Shown here piece after piece: positions 36,073 to 44,114 of a DNA stretch of 64,000 nt. The stretch's first letter is position 1, and each line of letters begins with the position of its first letter. Below the pieces are notes generated by a model. It had not been told where the DNA came from, made no database searches, and saw nothing but the letters and a program-made list of their open reading frames with translations. The position numbers and the translations under genes were made by a program. Source of the DNA: Sphingomonas liriopis (lineage in GTDB: Bacteria; Pseudomonadota; Alphaproteobacteria; Sphingomonadales; Sphingomonadaceae); the NCBI RefSeq assembly GCF_024211255.1, contig NZ_JAMLDY010000011.1:1-64000 (forward strand). Direction: 5' to 3'.

Positions 36073-36735
36073 TCATGCGCTGGGTTGTTCGTATTGCTGG
36101 ATCACCCAATCCTCTTCCTGCGCGCCCGCGATCCAGTCCTGCATCCACGGATGCTGGATCACCGCGTCCATATAGCCGAGCGCGAAGCGCGCGACGGGCA
36201 GTTGATAGGTGAGGATGCGCGTGACGACCGGCGCGAACATGATGTCCGCCGCGCCGAACTGCCCGAACAGAAAATCGCCGTCGCCCCCCCAGCGCGCGCG
36301 CGCCTGCGCCCATAATTCCATGATCCGGGCAAGGTCGGCGAGCACGTCGTCGTCGGGGCGTTTCGCGGGGAAGACCTGTCGGATATTCATCGCATGCTTG
36401 CGGCGCAAGGCGGTGAAGCTCGAGTGCATCTCCGCCGCCATCGATCGCGCCATCGCGCGTGCCGCTTCGTCGGCGGGCCAGAACCGCTCGCGCCCGACCT
36501 TGTCGGCAAGGTAATCGACGATGGCGAGGCTGTCCCACACCACCGCCTCGCCGTCCCACAGGATCGGCACCTTGCCCGACGACGGCGCGAATTCGGCGCC
36601 CTCGCGCCGCCGGTCCCATTCGGCGTCGTAGAGCGGCACGACGACCTCCTCGAACGGAAGGCCCGATTGCTTGCACGCCAGCCAGCCGCGCAGGGACCAG
36701 CTGGAATACGCCTTGTTGCCGATGATAAGCTTCAT
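36073..36735 (-). CDS. Glutathione S-transferase family protein
   Basis: A 220-residue cytosolic GST. The thioredoxin-like N-terminal domain begins MKLIIGNKAYSSWSLRGWLA, where the SSWS serine is the usual glutathione-activating residue for this subgroup; GKVPILWDG and DSLAIVDYLAD form the G-site. The helical C-terminal domain follows. The substrate is unknown. Only 10 bp separate it from dapE on the same strand. Confidence 0.9.
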   Translation of the reverse strand: MKLIIGNKAYSSWSLRGWLACKQSGLPFEEVVVPLYDAEWDRRREGAEFAPSSGKVPILWDGEAVVWDSLAIVDYLADKVGRERFWPADEAARAMARSMAAEMHSSFTALRRKHAMNIRQVFPAKRPDDDVLADLARIMELWAQARARWGGDGDFLFGQFGAADIMFAPVVTRILTYQLPVARFALGYMDAVIQHPWMQDWIAGAQEEDWVIQQYEQPSA

Positions 36736-36894
36736 GCCCGCCGGACTAGCGGGGCGGGGCGGGGAGGTCTAGGTTCGGGCCTCAATCGGACCAAAAGGCG
36801 ATGGCGGCGGCAGCAGCGTATGCCGACGGCACTCTGCGGCCACGGCGTCCTTCATTCCAAAAAAGGATCGCGCCATCATCCGTGGGATAGATGT

Positions 36895-37323
36895 CTAGGC
36901 GCAGATCGGCCGGCCGTCGTCGGCGAAGGCGGTTGCGACCACCGCCATGCTGGCCAGCACGGCATCGACGCGGCGTACGCCGAGCAGGTCGCTCAGGAGC
37001 AGCCGCGCGGTGTCCGGCGCGGTTTCGACGCGGGCCAGGACGGTCAGCAGCGCGCGTTCCGCGGCGGTCATCCGGGCGCAGCAGCAGGGTGCGATCGCGA
37101 TCGTGTCGGCGGCGGTGCCGGCGAGATCGCTCATCAATGCGCGCATCAGCACCAGCGGGCGGCGGAAATCCTCGCCGAATGCGGTGAAGAGCGCATGGCT
37201 GGCGCGCGCGTCGTGCAGGCCGTGCGCGCCCATCCGCCGCAGCGTAAACAGCGCGATCCGCGCGTTGGGGCACGCCGGCAGGGCGTGGGGCAGCGCGGCG
37301 ATGGTCGTGGTCAGTTCGGACAT
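36895..37323 (-). CDS. Unknown conserved-type protein behind a Fur-like box
   Basis: A 142-residue mostly helical, Ala/Leu-rich protein with a CCC motif (APCCCARMTAAERALL near residues 78-93) and no signal peptide or membrane helix that I trust. I do not recognise the family with confidence; it may belong to a family confined to sphingomonads. AGGAG lies nine bases before the ATG and a Fur-like palindrome about 45 bp before it, so iron-responsive expression is likely. After the stop at 36895 a different frame reads on in a protein-like way (see findings). Confidence 0.65.
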   Translation of the reverse strand: MSELTTTIAALPHALPACPNARIALFTLRRMGAHGLHDARASHALFTAFGEDFRRPLVLMRALMSDLAGTAADTIAIAPCCCARMTAAERALLTVLARVETAPDTARLLLSDLLGVRRVDAVLASMAVVATAFADDGRPICA

Positions 37324-37367
37324 GGACGGCGACTCCTGTATTCGCCGCCGACAGTCTATAATCCGCT

Positions 37368-37386
37368 ATTGCAAGTCAATCGCAAT
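37368..37386 (-). promoter_or_regulatory. Candidate Fur-type iron box before the 142-aa unknown gene
   Basis: On the minus strand ATTGCGATTGACTTGCAAT is an inverted repeat of the TGC-N-ANTNANT-N-GCA layout. It shares 14 of 19 positions with the box at 4638-4656. It overlaps a likely promoter (TTGCGA, then TTATAG 18 bases on) of the gene at 36895-37323. Binding is inferred. Confidence 0.55.
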
Positions 37387-37393
37387 TAATCCG

Positions 37394-38719
37394 TCAGCCC
37401 GGCGTCTCGTCGTTGCGGGCGAGCGCTTCACCGGCGAGGTAGAGCGATCCGGCGATCAGCACGACGCTCGCACCATCGCGGGCCGCGCGATCCAGTGCGT
37501 CCGGCAGATCGTTCGCGGTGTCCGCCGGGATGCCGAAGCTATCCGCGAGCGCCGCCAATGCTTCGGGTGCGTGATGGGCGTGCCCCGGTACCGGCACGGC
37601 GACGAGCCGCGCGACCGATGGTGCGAGGATGCGCAGCACACCGGCCGCGTCCTTGTTGGCGAGCATGCCGAGGACCAGCACGACCGGCTGCCCGGTGGCG
37701 ATGGTCCGCAATGCCCGCGCGACGGGCTGGGCCGCCGATGGATTGTGCGCGCCATCGAGCCAGAGCGCGCTGCCGGTAGGTAGCCGCGCGTGGAGCGGGC
37801 CGTCGCCCAGTCGCTGCATCCGGGCCGGCCAATGCGCCCAGTCGGCCGCCGCACGCATCGCCGCTTCGGAGATGTGCAACGCGCCCTGATGGCGCAGCAT
37901 GGCGATGGCGAGCGCGAGGTTACGCGATTGATGGGGGCCGACGAGGCGGGGACGGCGCGTGACGACCGAAAAGCCCGCGTCGCGATAGCGCATGGTGGTA
38001 CGCGCGGTGTCGCTCCACCACGCTGCGTTGCGCGCGATCACCGGAGCGCCGGCCGCGGCGGCGGCCGCGGCGATGCGGGCACGGCTGGGGGCTGGATAGT
38101 CCATCGTGACCAGCGGGACGCCGGGCTTGGCGATGCCGGCCTTCTCGCCGGCGATATCGACGATGCGGGTGCCGAGGAAGGCTTCGTGATCCATGCCGAG
38201 CGCGGCGATGCCGGTCACCGCTGGCTGCGCGACGACGTTGGTCGCATCGAGCCGGCCGCCGAGGCCCACCTCGACGATCGTCGCCGCCGCCGGCGTGCGC
38301 GCGAAGGCGAGGAAGGCGGCAGCGGTCGTCACCTCGAAGAAGCTCGCGCCGATGCCGTCGGCCCCATCGCCGGCGGCATCGAGGACCTCGGACAGCAGCG
38401 CCGCGAGCGTCGCGTCGTCGATCAGCCGTCCGGCGATGCGGATGCGTTCGTTGAAGCGCACCAGATGCGGACTGGAGAAGACGTGGACGTCATGCCCCGC
38501 GGCCTCGACCGCCGCGCGCAGGAAGGCGCAGGTCGATCCCTTGCCGTTGGTGCCGGCGACATGAAAGACCGGCGGCATCGCCAGATGCGGATCGCCGAGC
38601 CGCGCGAGGAGGCGCGTGATGCGTTCGAGGCCGAGGATGTCGGCACCGGGGGAAAGCGCCCAAAGCCGGTCGAGCTGGTGCTGGACGGCGGGATCGGTTG
38701 AGGTGGCGTGGTCTGGCAT
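37394..38719 (-). CDS. folC: Bifunctional folylpolyglutamate/dihydrofolate synthase
   Basis: A 441-residue Mur-ligase-like enzyme. The P-loop GTNGKGSTCAFL near 55-66, SSPHLVRFNERIRI, and FEVTTAAAFLAFA are FolC signatures; MDHEAFLGTRIVDIAGEKAGIAKP is the second ligase motif, and LWLDGAHNP marks the C-terminal domain. It adds glutamate to dihydropteroate and folates. It follows accD on the same strand after a family A repeat, the usual alphaproteobacterial order. Confidence 0.95.
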   Translation of the reverse strand: MPDHATSTDPAVQHQLDRLWALSPGADILGLERITRLLARLGDPHLAMPPVFHVAGTNGKGSTCAFLRAAVEAAGHDVHVFSSPHLVRFNERIRIAGRLIDDATLAALLSEVLDAAGDGADGIGASFFEVTTAAAFLAFARTPAAATIVEVGLGGRLDATNVVAQPAVTGIAALGMDHEAFLGTRIVDIAGEKAGIAKPGVPLVTMDYPAPSRARIAAAAAAAGAPVIARNAAWWSDTARTTMRYRDAGFSVVTRRPRLVGPHQSRNLALAIAMLRHQGALHISEAAMRAAADWAHWPARMQRLGDGPLHARLPTGSALWLDGAHNPSAAQPVARALRTIATGQPVVLVLGMLANKDAAGVLRILAPSVARLVAVPVPGHAHHAPEALAALADSFGIPADTANDLPDALDRAARDGASVVLIAGSLYLAGEALARNDETPG

Positions 38720-38745
38720 GTCTTGAGGTTCGCTCGCCAAAAATC

Positions 38746-38859
38746 CGTCGTCACCCCGGACTTGTTCCGGGGTCCACTCCGCGGCGAGGCGTTCGCCTTG
38801 GAGCTCCTGCCGTTCGCTTGGGGCCAGGTGGACCCCGGAACAAGTCCGGGGTGACGACG
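38746..38859. repeat. Inverted-repeat element, family A copy 3
   Basis: Arms 38746-38777 and 38828-38859 are inverted copies of the family A unit, extended by CGTCG/CGACG at the outer ends. It sits between accD and folC inside an otherwise continuous minus-strand gene run, so it may partly terminate or stabilise that mRNA. Confidence 0.85.
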
Positions 38860-38898
38860 GGAATGGGGAGCACGCGCCGCTCCCTATCTTCCTCGCCG

Positions 38899-39753
38899 TT
38901 ACGCCGCCTTCGCCGCCGATAGGTAGCCGATCACCGTCGCCAGCCGCTCCCGCAGCTGCTTGCGGTGGACGACCATGTCGAGCATGCCATGGTCGAGCAG
39001 GTATTCGGCGCGCTGAAACCCTTCGGGCAGCTTTTCGCGGATCGTGCTCTCGATCACCCGCTGGCCGGCGAAGCCGATCAGCGCGCCGGGCTCCGAAATC
39101 TGCACGTCGCCCAGCATCGCATAGCTCGCGGTGACGCCGCCGGTGGTGGGATCGGTGAGCACGACGATATAGGGCTGGCCGGCGTCGTGCAGCATCTGGA
39201 TCGCGACGGTGCTGCGCGGCATCTGCATCAGGCTGAGAATGCCTTCCTGCATCCGCGCGCCACCGGCGGCGGTGAAGATCACGTAGGGCACCTTGTCGGC
39301 GATCGCCGCCTCGACGCCGCGCACGAAGGCTTCGCCGACCGCGAGGCCCATCGATCCGCCCATGAAGGCGAAGTCCTGCACGCCTATCACGATGCGATGC
39401 CCCAGGATCGTGCCGCGCGCGTTGATGAGCGCGTCCTGTTCCTGTGCCGAGGTGCGCGCCGCCTTCAGCCGATCGGTGTAGCGTTTCGAATCGCGGAACT
39501 TGAGCGGATCCTCGGGCACCTTGGGCACCGGCAGTTCGGCACAGCTGCCCTCGTCGAGGATCTGCGCGAACCGCTCCTTGGGGCCGATGCGTTCGTGATG
39601 ATCGCATTTCGGGCAGACGTAGAGGTTTTCCTCCAGCTCGCGGGTGAAGACCATCTGCCCGCAGCCCTTGCACTTGTGCCACAGATTCTCGTCGGACGAT
39701 TCACGCTTGGCGACGAAGGGCAAGGCGTTGCGGACGTTGGTGATCCAGCTCAT
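38899..39753 (-). CDS. accD: Acetyl-CoA carboxylase carboxyltransferase subunit beta
   Basis: A 284-residue subunit that with AccA transfers carboxyl from biotin to acetyl-CoA, the first step of fatty acid synthesis. The N-terminal zinc ribbon has Cys 28, 31, 47 and 50 (CKGC, CPKC). The crotonase-type core has [13 protein letters not shown] and [13 protein letters not shown]. Its ATG overlaps the trpA stop region by four bases, so it is translated with the trp genes. Confidence 0.97.
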   Translation of the reverse strand: MSWITNVRNALPFVAKRESSDENLWHKCKGCGQMVFTRELEENLYVCPKCDHHERIGPKERFAQILDEGSCAELPVPKVPEDPLKFRDSKRYTDRLKAARTSAQEQDALINARGTILGHRIVIGVQDFAFMGGSMGLAVGEAFVRGVEAAIADKVPYVIFTAAGGARMQEGILSLMQMPRSTVAIQMLHDAGQPYIVVLTDPTTGGVTASYAMLGDVQISEPGALIGFAGQRVIESTIREKLPEGFQRAEYLLDHGMLDMVVHRKQLRERLATVIGYLSAAKAA

Positions 39754-40553
39754 CGAATGACCTTTCGCGACGAGGCGATCGCCTCGCTCAAGGATTGGAC
39801 ATAGGTGCGCACGGCGGCGGGCGCATCGGCGCCGTGCTGCGCCACCAGCTCGACGATCGCCGAACCGACGACGACCCCGTCGGCGACGGCGCCGATCGCC
39901 GCGGCCTGTTCAGGCGTGCGGACGCCGAAGCCGACCGCGACGGGCAGATCGGTGGTCGCCTTCAGCCTTGCCACCGCCTGGTCGATCGAGCCTTGTGCCG
40001 CCTGTTGCAGCCCGGTGATCCCGGCGACCGAAACGTAATAGAGGAAACCGCTCGCGCCATCGAGCACCTGCGGCAGGCGCGCGGCATCGGTGGTCGGCGT
40101 GGCGAGGCGGATCGGGTCGATCCCGCGCGCGCGCAGCTCGGGGCCGAGCGCATCGTCCTCCTCGGGCGGGATATCGACGCAGATCACGCCGTCGACGCCT
40201 GCGGCGGCGGCCGCTTCGGCGAACCAGTCGGGGCCGCGGCGCAGCATCGGATTGGCATAGCCCATCAGCACCAGCGGCACGTCGGGATGCCGCGCGCGGA
40301 AGGCAGCGGCGATCGACAGGATGTCGGCGGTGCGCGTACCGGCGGCGAGGCTGCGGATGTTCGCCGCCTGGATCGCCGGGCCGTCCGCCATCGGATCGGT
40401 GAACGGCATGCCGAGCTCGATGACGTCCGCTCCGCCGGCGACCAGCGCGTCGAGGATCGCGCCCGTCGCATCCGGCGTCGGATCGCCCGCGGTGACGAAG
40501 GTCACCAGCGCCGGGCGGTCCTTGGCGAACGCGGCGGCGAGCCGCGGGCTCAT
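39750..40553 (-). CDS. trpA: Tryptophan synthase alpha chain
   Basis: A 267-residue TIM barrel cleaving indoleglycerol phosphate to indole. [18 protein letters not shown] contains the two catalytic acids (Glu and Asp). The phosphate loops near the C-terminus, [10 protein letters not shown] and [10 protein letters not shown], are conserved. Start and stop overlap trpB and accD by four bases each. Confidence 0.97.
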   Translation of the reverse strand: MSPRLAAAFAKDRPALVTFVTAGDPTPDATGAILDALVAGGADVIELGMPFTDPMADGPAIQAANIRSLAAGTRTADILSIAAAFRARHPDVPLVLMGYANPMLRRGPDWFAEAAAAAGVDGVICVDIPPEEDDALGPELRARGIDPIRLATPTTDAARLPQVLDGASGFLYYVSVAGITGLQQAAQGSIDQAVARLKATTDLPVAVGFGVRTPEQAAAIGAVADGVVVGSAIVELVAQHGADAPAAVRTYVQSLSEAIASSRKVIR

Positions 40554-41794
40554 ATCGCCACCCCCAGCGCGTCGGCGACGGTGAAGATGTCCTTGTCGCC
40601 GCGCCCGCACAGATTGGCGAGGATGATCTGGTCGTCGCGCATGGTGCGCGCGCGCTTGGCGACCGCGGCGATCGCGTGCGCCGGTTCGAGCGCGGGGATG
40701 ATCCCCTCGGTGCGGCACAGCAGCTGGAAGGCGTCGAGCGCCTCGACGTCGGTCGCGTTGGTATATTCGACGCGGCCGATGTCGCGCAGCCAGGCATGCT
40801 CCGGCCCGATTCCGGGATAGTCGAGCCCCGCCGAGATCGAATGGCCCTCGGCGATCTGGCCGTCCTCGTCCTGCAACAGATAGGTCTTGTTGCCGTGGAG
40901 CACGCCGGGGAAGCCGCCCGCCAGGCTGGCGGCATGTTCGCTGCCCTCCAGCCCATGGCCAGCCGCCTCCACGCCGAGCATGCCGACGCTCGGATCGTCG
41001 AGGAACGGGTGGAACAGCCCGATCGCGTTCGATCCGCCGCCGATCGCGGCGACGAGCAGGTCGGGCAGCTTGCCGGTACGGTCAAGCAGCTGCGCGCGCG
41101 CCTCGCGGCCGATGATGCTCTGGAAGTCGCGCACCAGCTCCGGATAGGGATGCGGGCCGGCGGCGGTGCCGATGATGTAGAAGGTGTCGTGGACGTTCGC
41201 GACCCAGTCGCGCAGGCCCTCGTTCATCGCGTCCGACAGCGTCTGCGCGCCGCTGGTCACCGGGCGGACCTCGGCGCCCAAGAGCTTCATGCGGAAGACG
41301 TTGGGCTGCTGCCGCGCGACGTCCTTGGCGCCCATGTAGATGACGCATGGCAGGCCGAAGCGCGCGCAGACCGCGGCGGTGGCGACGCCGTGCTGGCCCG
41401 CGCCGGTTTCGGCGATGATCCGCGTCTTGCCCATGCGGATCGCGAGCAGGATCTGGCCGATGCAATTGTTGATCTTGTGCGCGCCGGTGTGGTTCAGCTC
41501 GTCGCGCTTGAACCAGACCTGCGCGCCCATGCCGGGCTCCGCGCCCTCGCGTACCGCGGCGCTGAGTCGCTCGGCGTGATAGAGCGGGCTGGGGCGACCG
41601 ACATAATGTTCCATCAGGTCGTCGAACTGCGCGGCGAAGGCGGGATCGGCCTTGGCGGCGCGATATTCGCGCTCCAAGTCGAGGATCAGCGGCATCAGCG
41701 TCTCGGCGACGTAGCGGCCGCCGAACTGGCCGAAGTGGCCGCGCTCGTCCGGCTGCGCCTTAAACGTATTCGGGAAGGTATTGGGGGCGTTCAT
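40550..41794 (-). CDS. trpB: Tryptophan synthase beta chain
   Basis: A 414-residue PLP enzyme condensing indole with serine. [13 protein letters not shown] contains the PLP lysine, and GGGSNAIG the phosphate-binding loop. The N-terminal [14 protein letters not shown] is standard. It pairs with trpA and overlaps trpF upstream by four bases. Confidence 0.97.
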   Translation of the reverse strand: MNAPNTFPNTFKAQPDERGHFGQFGGRYVAETLMPLILDLEREYRAAKADPAFAAQFDDLMEHYVGRPSPLYHAERLSAAVREGAEPGMGAQVWFKRDELNHTGAHKINNCIGQILLAIRMGKTRIIAETGAGQHGVATAAVCARFGLPCVIYMGAKDVARQQPNVFRMKLLGAEVRPVTSGAQTLSDAMNEGLRDWVANVHDTFYIIGTAAGPHPYPELVRDFQSIIGREARAQLLDRTGKLPDLLVAAIGGGSNAIGLFHPFLDDPSVGMLGVEAAGHGLEGSEHAASLAGGFPGVLHGNKTYLLQDEDGQIAEGHSISAGLDYPGIGPEHAWLRDIGRVEYTNATDVEALDAFQLLCRTEGIIPALEPAHAIAAVAKRARTMRDDQIILANLCGRGDKDIFTVADALGVAI

Positions 41795-42426
41795 GGCTGC
41801 GTCGCTTTAAGGAAGGCGGCGATCTTGTCCACATCCTTGACCCCCGGCGCGGATTCGACGCCCGAGGACACGTCGACCAGCGGCGCGCCCGTCCGCGCGA
41901 TCGCGTCGCCGACGTTGGCGGCGTCGAGCCCGCCCGACAGCGCCCACGGCAGCGGATGCCGCACGCCGTCGAGCAACGACCAGTCGAAGCGCAGGCCCAT
42001 GCCACCGGGCAACGCCGCGCCGTCGGGCGTCTTGGCGTCGTAGAGGATGCGGTCGGCGGCGCCGACGAAGGCGGGCGCGGCGGCGAGGTCGGCGCGGGTC
42101 TTCACCGCGACCGCCGCCCAGATCTCGCGTCCCGTTCGTGCGCGGATCGCGGCGGCGCGGGCGGGCGGGGTCTTGTGGAGCTGCAACGCATCGAGCCGGC
42201 CGTTCGCCACCGCGCGCTCTACCGTCTCGTCGTCGGGATCGACGAACACGCCGACGCGGCGGACGTGGCCGGGCACCCGCGCCGCCAGCTGTTCGGCGCG
42301 ATCGGCGGAGAGATGGCGTGGCGAGGGCGGGAAGAACACGAAGCCGACACAGGCCGCGCCATGGCGCAGCGCGGCGTCGAGCGTTTCGGGCGTGGTCAGG
42401 CCGCAGATCTTGGCGAGGGTGGGCAT
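41791..42426 (-). CDS. trpF: Phosphoribosylanthranilate isomerase
   Basis: A 211-residue TIM-barrel isomerase of tryptophan synthesis. KICGLTTPE near the N-terminus has the catalytic Cys (residue 8), and the catalytic Asp is in [21 protein letters not shown] and [15 protein letters not shown] bind phosphate. I chose ATG 42426 because it gives the canonical start. It heads trpF-trpB-trpA-accD; an inverted repeat lies upstream. Confidence 0.96.
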   Translation of the reverse strand: MPTLAKICGLTTPETLDAALRHGAACVGFVFFPPSPRHLSADRAEQLAARVPGHVRRVGVFVDPDDETVERAVANGRLDALQLHKTPPARAAAIRARTGREIWAAVAVKTRADLAAAPAFVGAADRILYDAKTPDGAALPGGMGLRFDWSLLDGVRHPLPWALSGGLDAANVGDAIARTGAPLVDVSSGVESAPGVKDVDKIAAFLKATQP

Positions 42427-42535
42427 GGTGTCGCTATAGCCGGATCGGGGCGGGGCGGAAGCGATGTCGATCGGAGGGATGACCAGCCTTTCCGGCACCC
42501 TGCGGCAGGGCGGCGTCTTTGCGTCATTGCCAGCG

Positions 42536-42626
42536 CCACCCCGGCGAAGGCCGGGATCCAGCGGCGACGGCCATGGTACGTCATCGCAAACTTACCCAAA
42601 CTGGACCCCGGCCTTCGCCGGGGTGG
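42536..42626. repeat. Inverted-repeat element (CCCCGGCGAAGGCCGGG family)
   Basis: Arms 42536-42561 and 42601-42626 are near-perfect inverted copies, each with an internal hairpin (CCCGGC-GAA-GCCGGG). It lies between the VOC gene and trpF and may end the pyrF transcript. Confidence 0.8.
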
Positions 42627-42642
42627 AAGGGTTCTGGCGCGC

Positions 42643-42996
42643 CTACCTCTTCGTCTCCTCCGACACCTGCCACAACACGCCGGCGGGATCGAAGAGCATG
42701 CCGACCCGCAAGCCCCAGGGTTTCAACTCCGGCGCGACGGGCGCGCGGACGCCGAAGCGCCCGGCAAGATCGGCCGTACGCGGCCACCAGGCAGCGAGAT
42801 TGCCGACGAAGAACTGGTACATGCAGTTCTCCGCCCATTCCTTCTGATAGTAATTCTGGAGGAGGATGCCCGCGCCTTCGAAGTCGAGGATCGCCAATTC
42901 CTCGTCGCGATACAGGCAGCTGAAGCCGATCGCTTCGTAGAAAGCCTGCGACAGCGCAAAGTCGCTCGCCGGCACGAAGGGCCGGATCAGCGCCAC
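42643..42996 (-). CDS. VOC family protein, bleomycin-resistance-like
   Basis: A 117-residue VOC-fold protein: IRPFVPASDFALSQAFYEAIGF at the N-terminus, CLYRDEELAILDFEGAGILLQ, then GMLFDPAGVLWQVSEE at the C-terminus. Proteins of this type often bind small toxic molecules or lack enzyme activity; the substrate is not clear. It starts with GTG one base after the pyrF stop, so it is translationally coupled to pyrF. It is unlike the other VOC protein at 20408. Confidence 0.82.
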   Translation of the reverse strand: MALIRPFVPASDFALSQAFYEAIGFSCLYRDEELAILDFEGAGILLQNYYQKEWAENCMYQFFVGNLAAWWPRTADLAGRFGVRAPVAPELKPWGLRVGMLFDPAGVLWQVSEETKR

Positions 42997-42997
42997 G

Positions 42998-43669
42998 TCA
43001 GAGGGTCGCGCCGATCGCGCGGGCGGCGGCATCGGGATCTTCGGCCTGCGTGATCGGCCGACCGATGACGAGGATCGACGCGCCGGTGTCGAGCGCCGCG
43101 CGGGGGGTGACGACGCGCTTCTGGTCGCCGACCGGGCCATCGGCGGGGCGGACGCCGGGGACGACGAAGAAACCCTTGGGCCACGCCGCTTTCGCCGCCG
43201 CCACCTCGGCACCCGAACAGACGATGCCGTCGATGCCCGATTCGTGCGCGAGTTCGGTGAGGCGCAGCACCTGATCGTGCGCGCTGCCCGTGACGCCGGT
43301 CGCGGCGAGGTCGCTGGCGTCGAGACTGGTCAGCATCGTCACCGCTACGACCCTGGTATGCAGCGGCGCGGCGGCCTTGGCATCCTCCAGCATCGCGCGG
43401 CCGCCGCTGGCGTGGACGGTGAGGATCGCGGGCTCGATCGGGCTCAGCGCCTGTACCGCTTTCGCGACGGTGTTGGGAATGTCGTGCAGCTTGAGGTCGA
43501 GGAAGATCGGCAGCCCCAGTTCCGCCATCTCGCGCACGCCGGGCTGGCCGTGTGCGCAGAAGAATTCGAGGCCGAGCTTGATGCCGCCGATATGCGCGCG
43601 GGTGCGCGTGGCGATCGCCTTGGCGCGGGCGATGTCGGGCGTGTCGATCGCGACGTAGATCGGGCTCAT
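42998..43669 (-). CDS. pyrF: Orotidine 5'-phosphate decarboxylase
   Basis: A 223-residue TIM-barrel enzyme making UMP. DLKLHDIPNTV holds the catalytic Asp-Lys-Asp array. The N-terminal IYVAIDTPDIARA and C-terminal VIGRPITQAEDPDAAA are typical. It overlaps lapA upstream by four bases and is immediately followed by the VOC gene. Confidence 0.96.
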   Translation of the reverse strand: MSPIYVAIDTPDIARAKAIATRTRAHIGGIKLGLEFFCAHGQPGVREMAELGLPIFLDLKLHDIPNTVAKAVQALSPIEPAILTVHASGGRAMLEDAKAAAPLHTRVVAVTMLTSLDASDLAATGVTGSAHDQVLRLTELAHESGIDGIVCSGAEVAAAKAAWPKGFFVVPGVRPADGPVGDQKRVVTPRAALDTGASILVIGRPITQAEDPDAAARAIGATL

Positions 43670-43986
43670 GCCGGTCGCTCGTCGATCGCGACCGGCGCGG
43701 GGTCGGCGACGAACGCCGGCGCCGCGGGCGCCGCCACCGCGCGATTGTCGGCGAGCATCCGCTCGCACGAGGCGAGCCGCTGGCGCAGCCGCCAGCGCAC
43801 CGTGCCGAGATACAGATAGGTCGGCAGGAAGCCGATCAGGAAGGTGACGAGCAGCAGCAGCGGCAGGTTCACGTCGGCGATGAGGCCGCTCCACAGATTG
43901 ATCTGGATCCGCGTCCAATTGCCATAGGTAAACAGCGCCGCGACGAACGCGAGCAGGAACCAGAACAGGATCTTGAGGAACTGCAT
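43666..43986 (-). CDS. lapA: LapA (DUF1049) domain membrane protein
   Basis: A 106-residue inner-membrane protein with two helices (about 4-22 and 38-62) separated by NWTRIQINLWSG, the LapA pattern; the cytoplasmic tail has RWRLRQRLASCERML. LapA relatives help lipopolysaccharide assembly control in enterobacteria. Linkage to pyrF is common. I took ATG 43986, which starts just before helix one. Confidence 0.85.
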   Translation of the reverse strand: MQFLKILFWFLLAFVAALFTYGNWTRIQINLWSGLIADVNLPLLLLVTFLIGFLPTYLYLGTVRWRLRQRLASCERMLADNRAVAAPAAPAFVADPAPVAIDERPA

Positions 43987-44067
43987 GCGACACTCCCGAG
44001 GCCGGGGGAGGGTAGCGGGGTGGGGCGCAATTGGCCAGAGGGGCGCATGCGACGTGCCTAACCCCCT

Positions 44068-44096
44068 CGTCACCCCGGAACACGTCCGGGGTGACG
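44068..44096. repeat. Short hairpin, single-arm form of repeat family A
   Basis: CGTCACCCCGGA-ACACG-TCCGGGGTGACG is a perfect 12-bp stem. It joins the outer halves of the family A element without the middle, like a deletion product. It lies between the patatin-like gene and lapA. Confidence 0.8.
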
Positions 44097-44114
44097 ATGT
44101 AAGTTAGGCGACGG

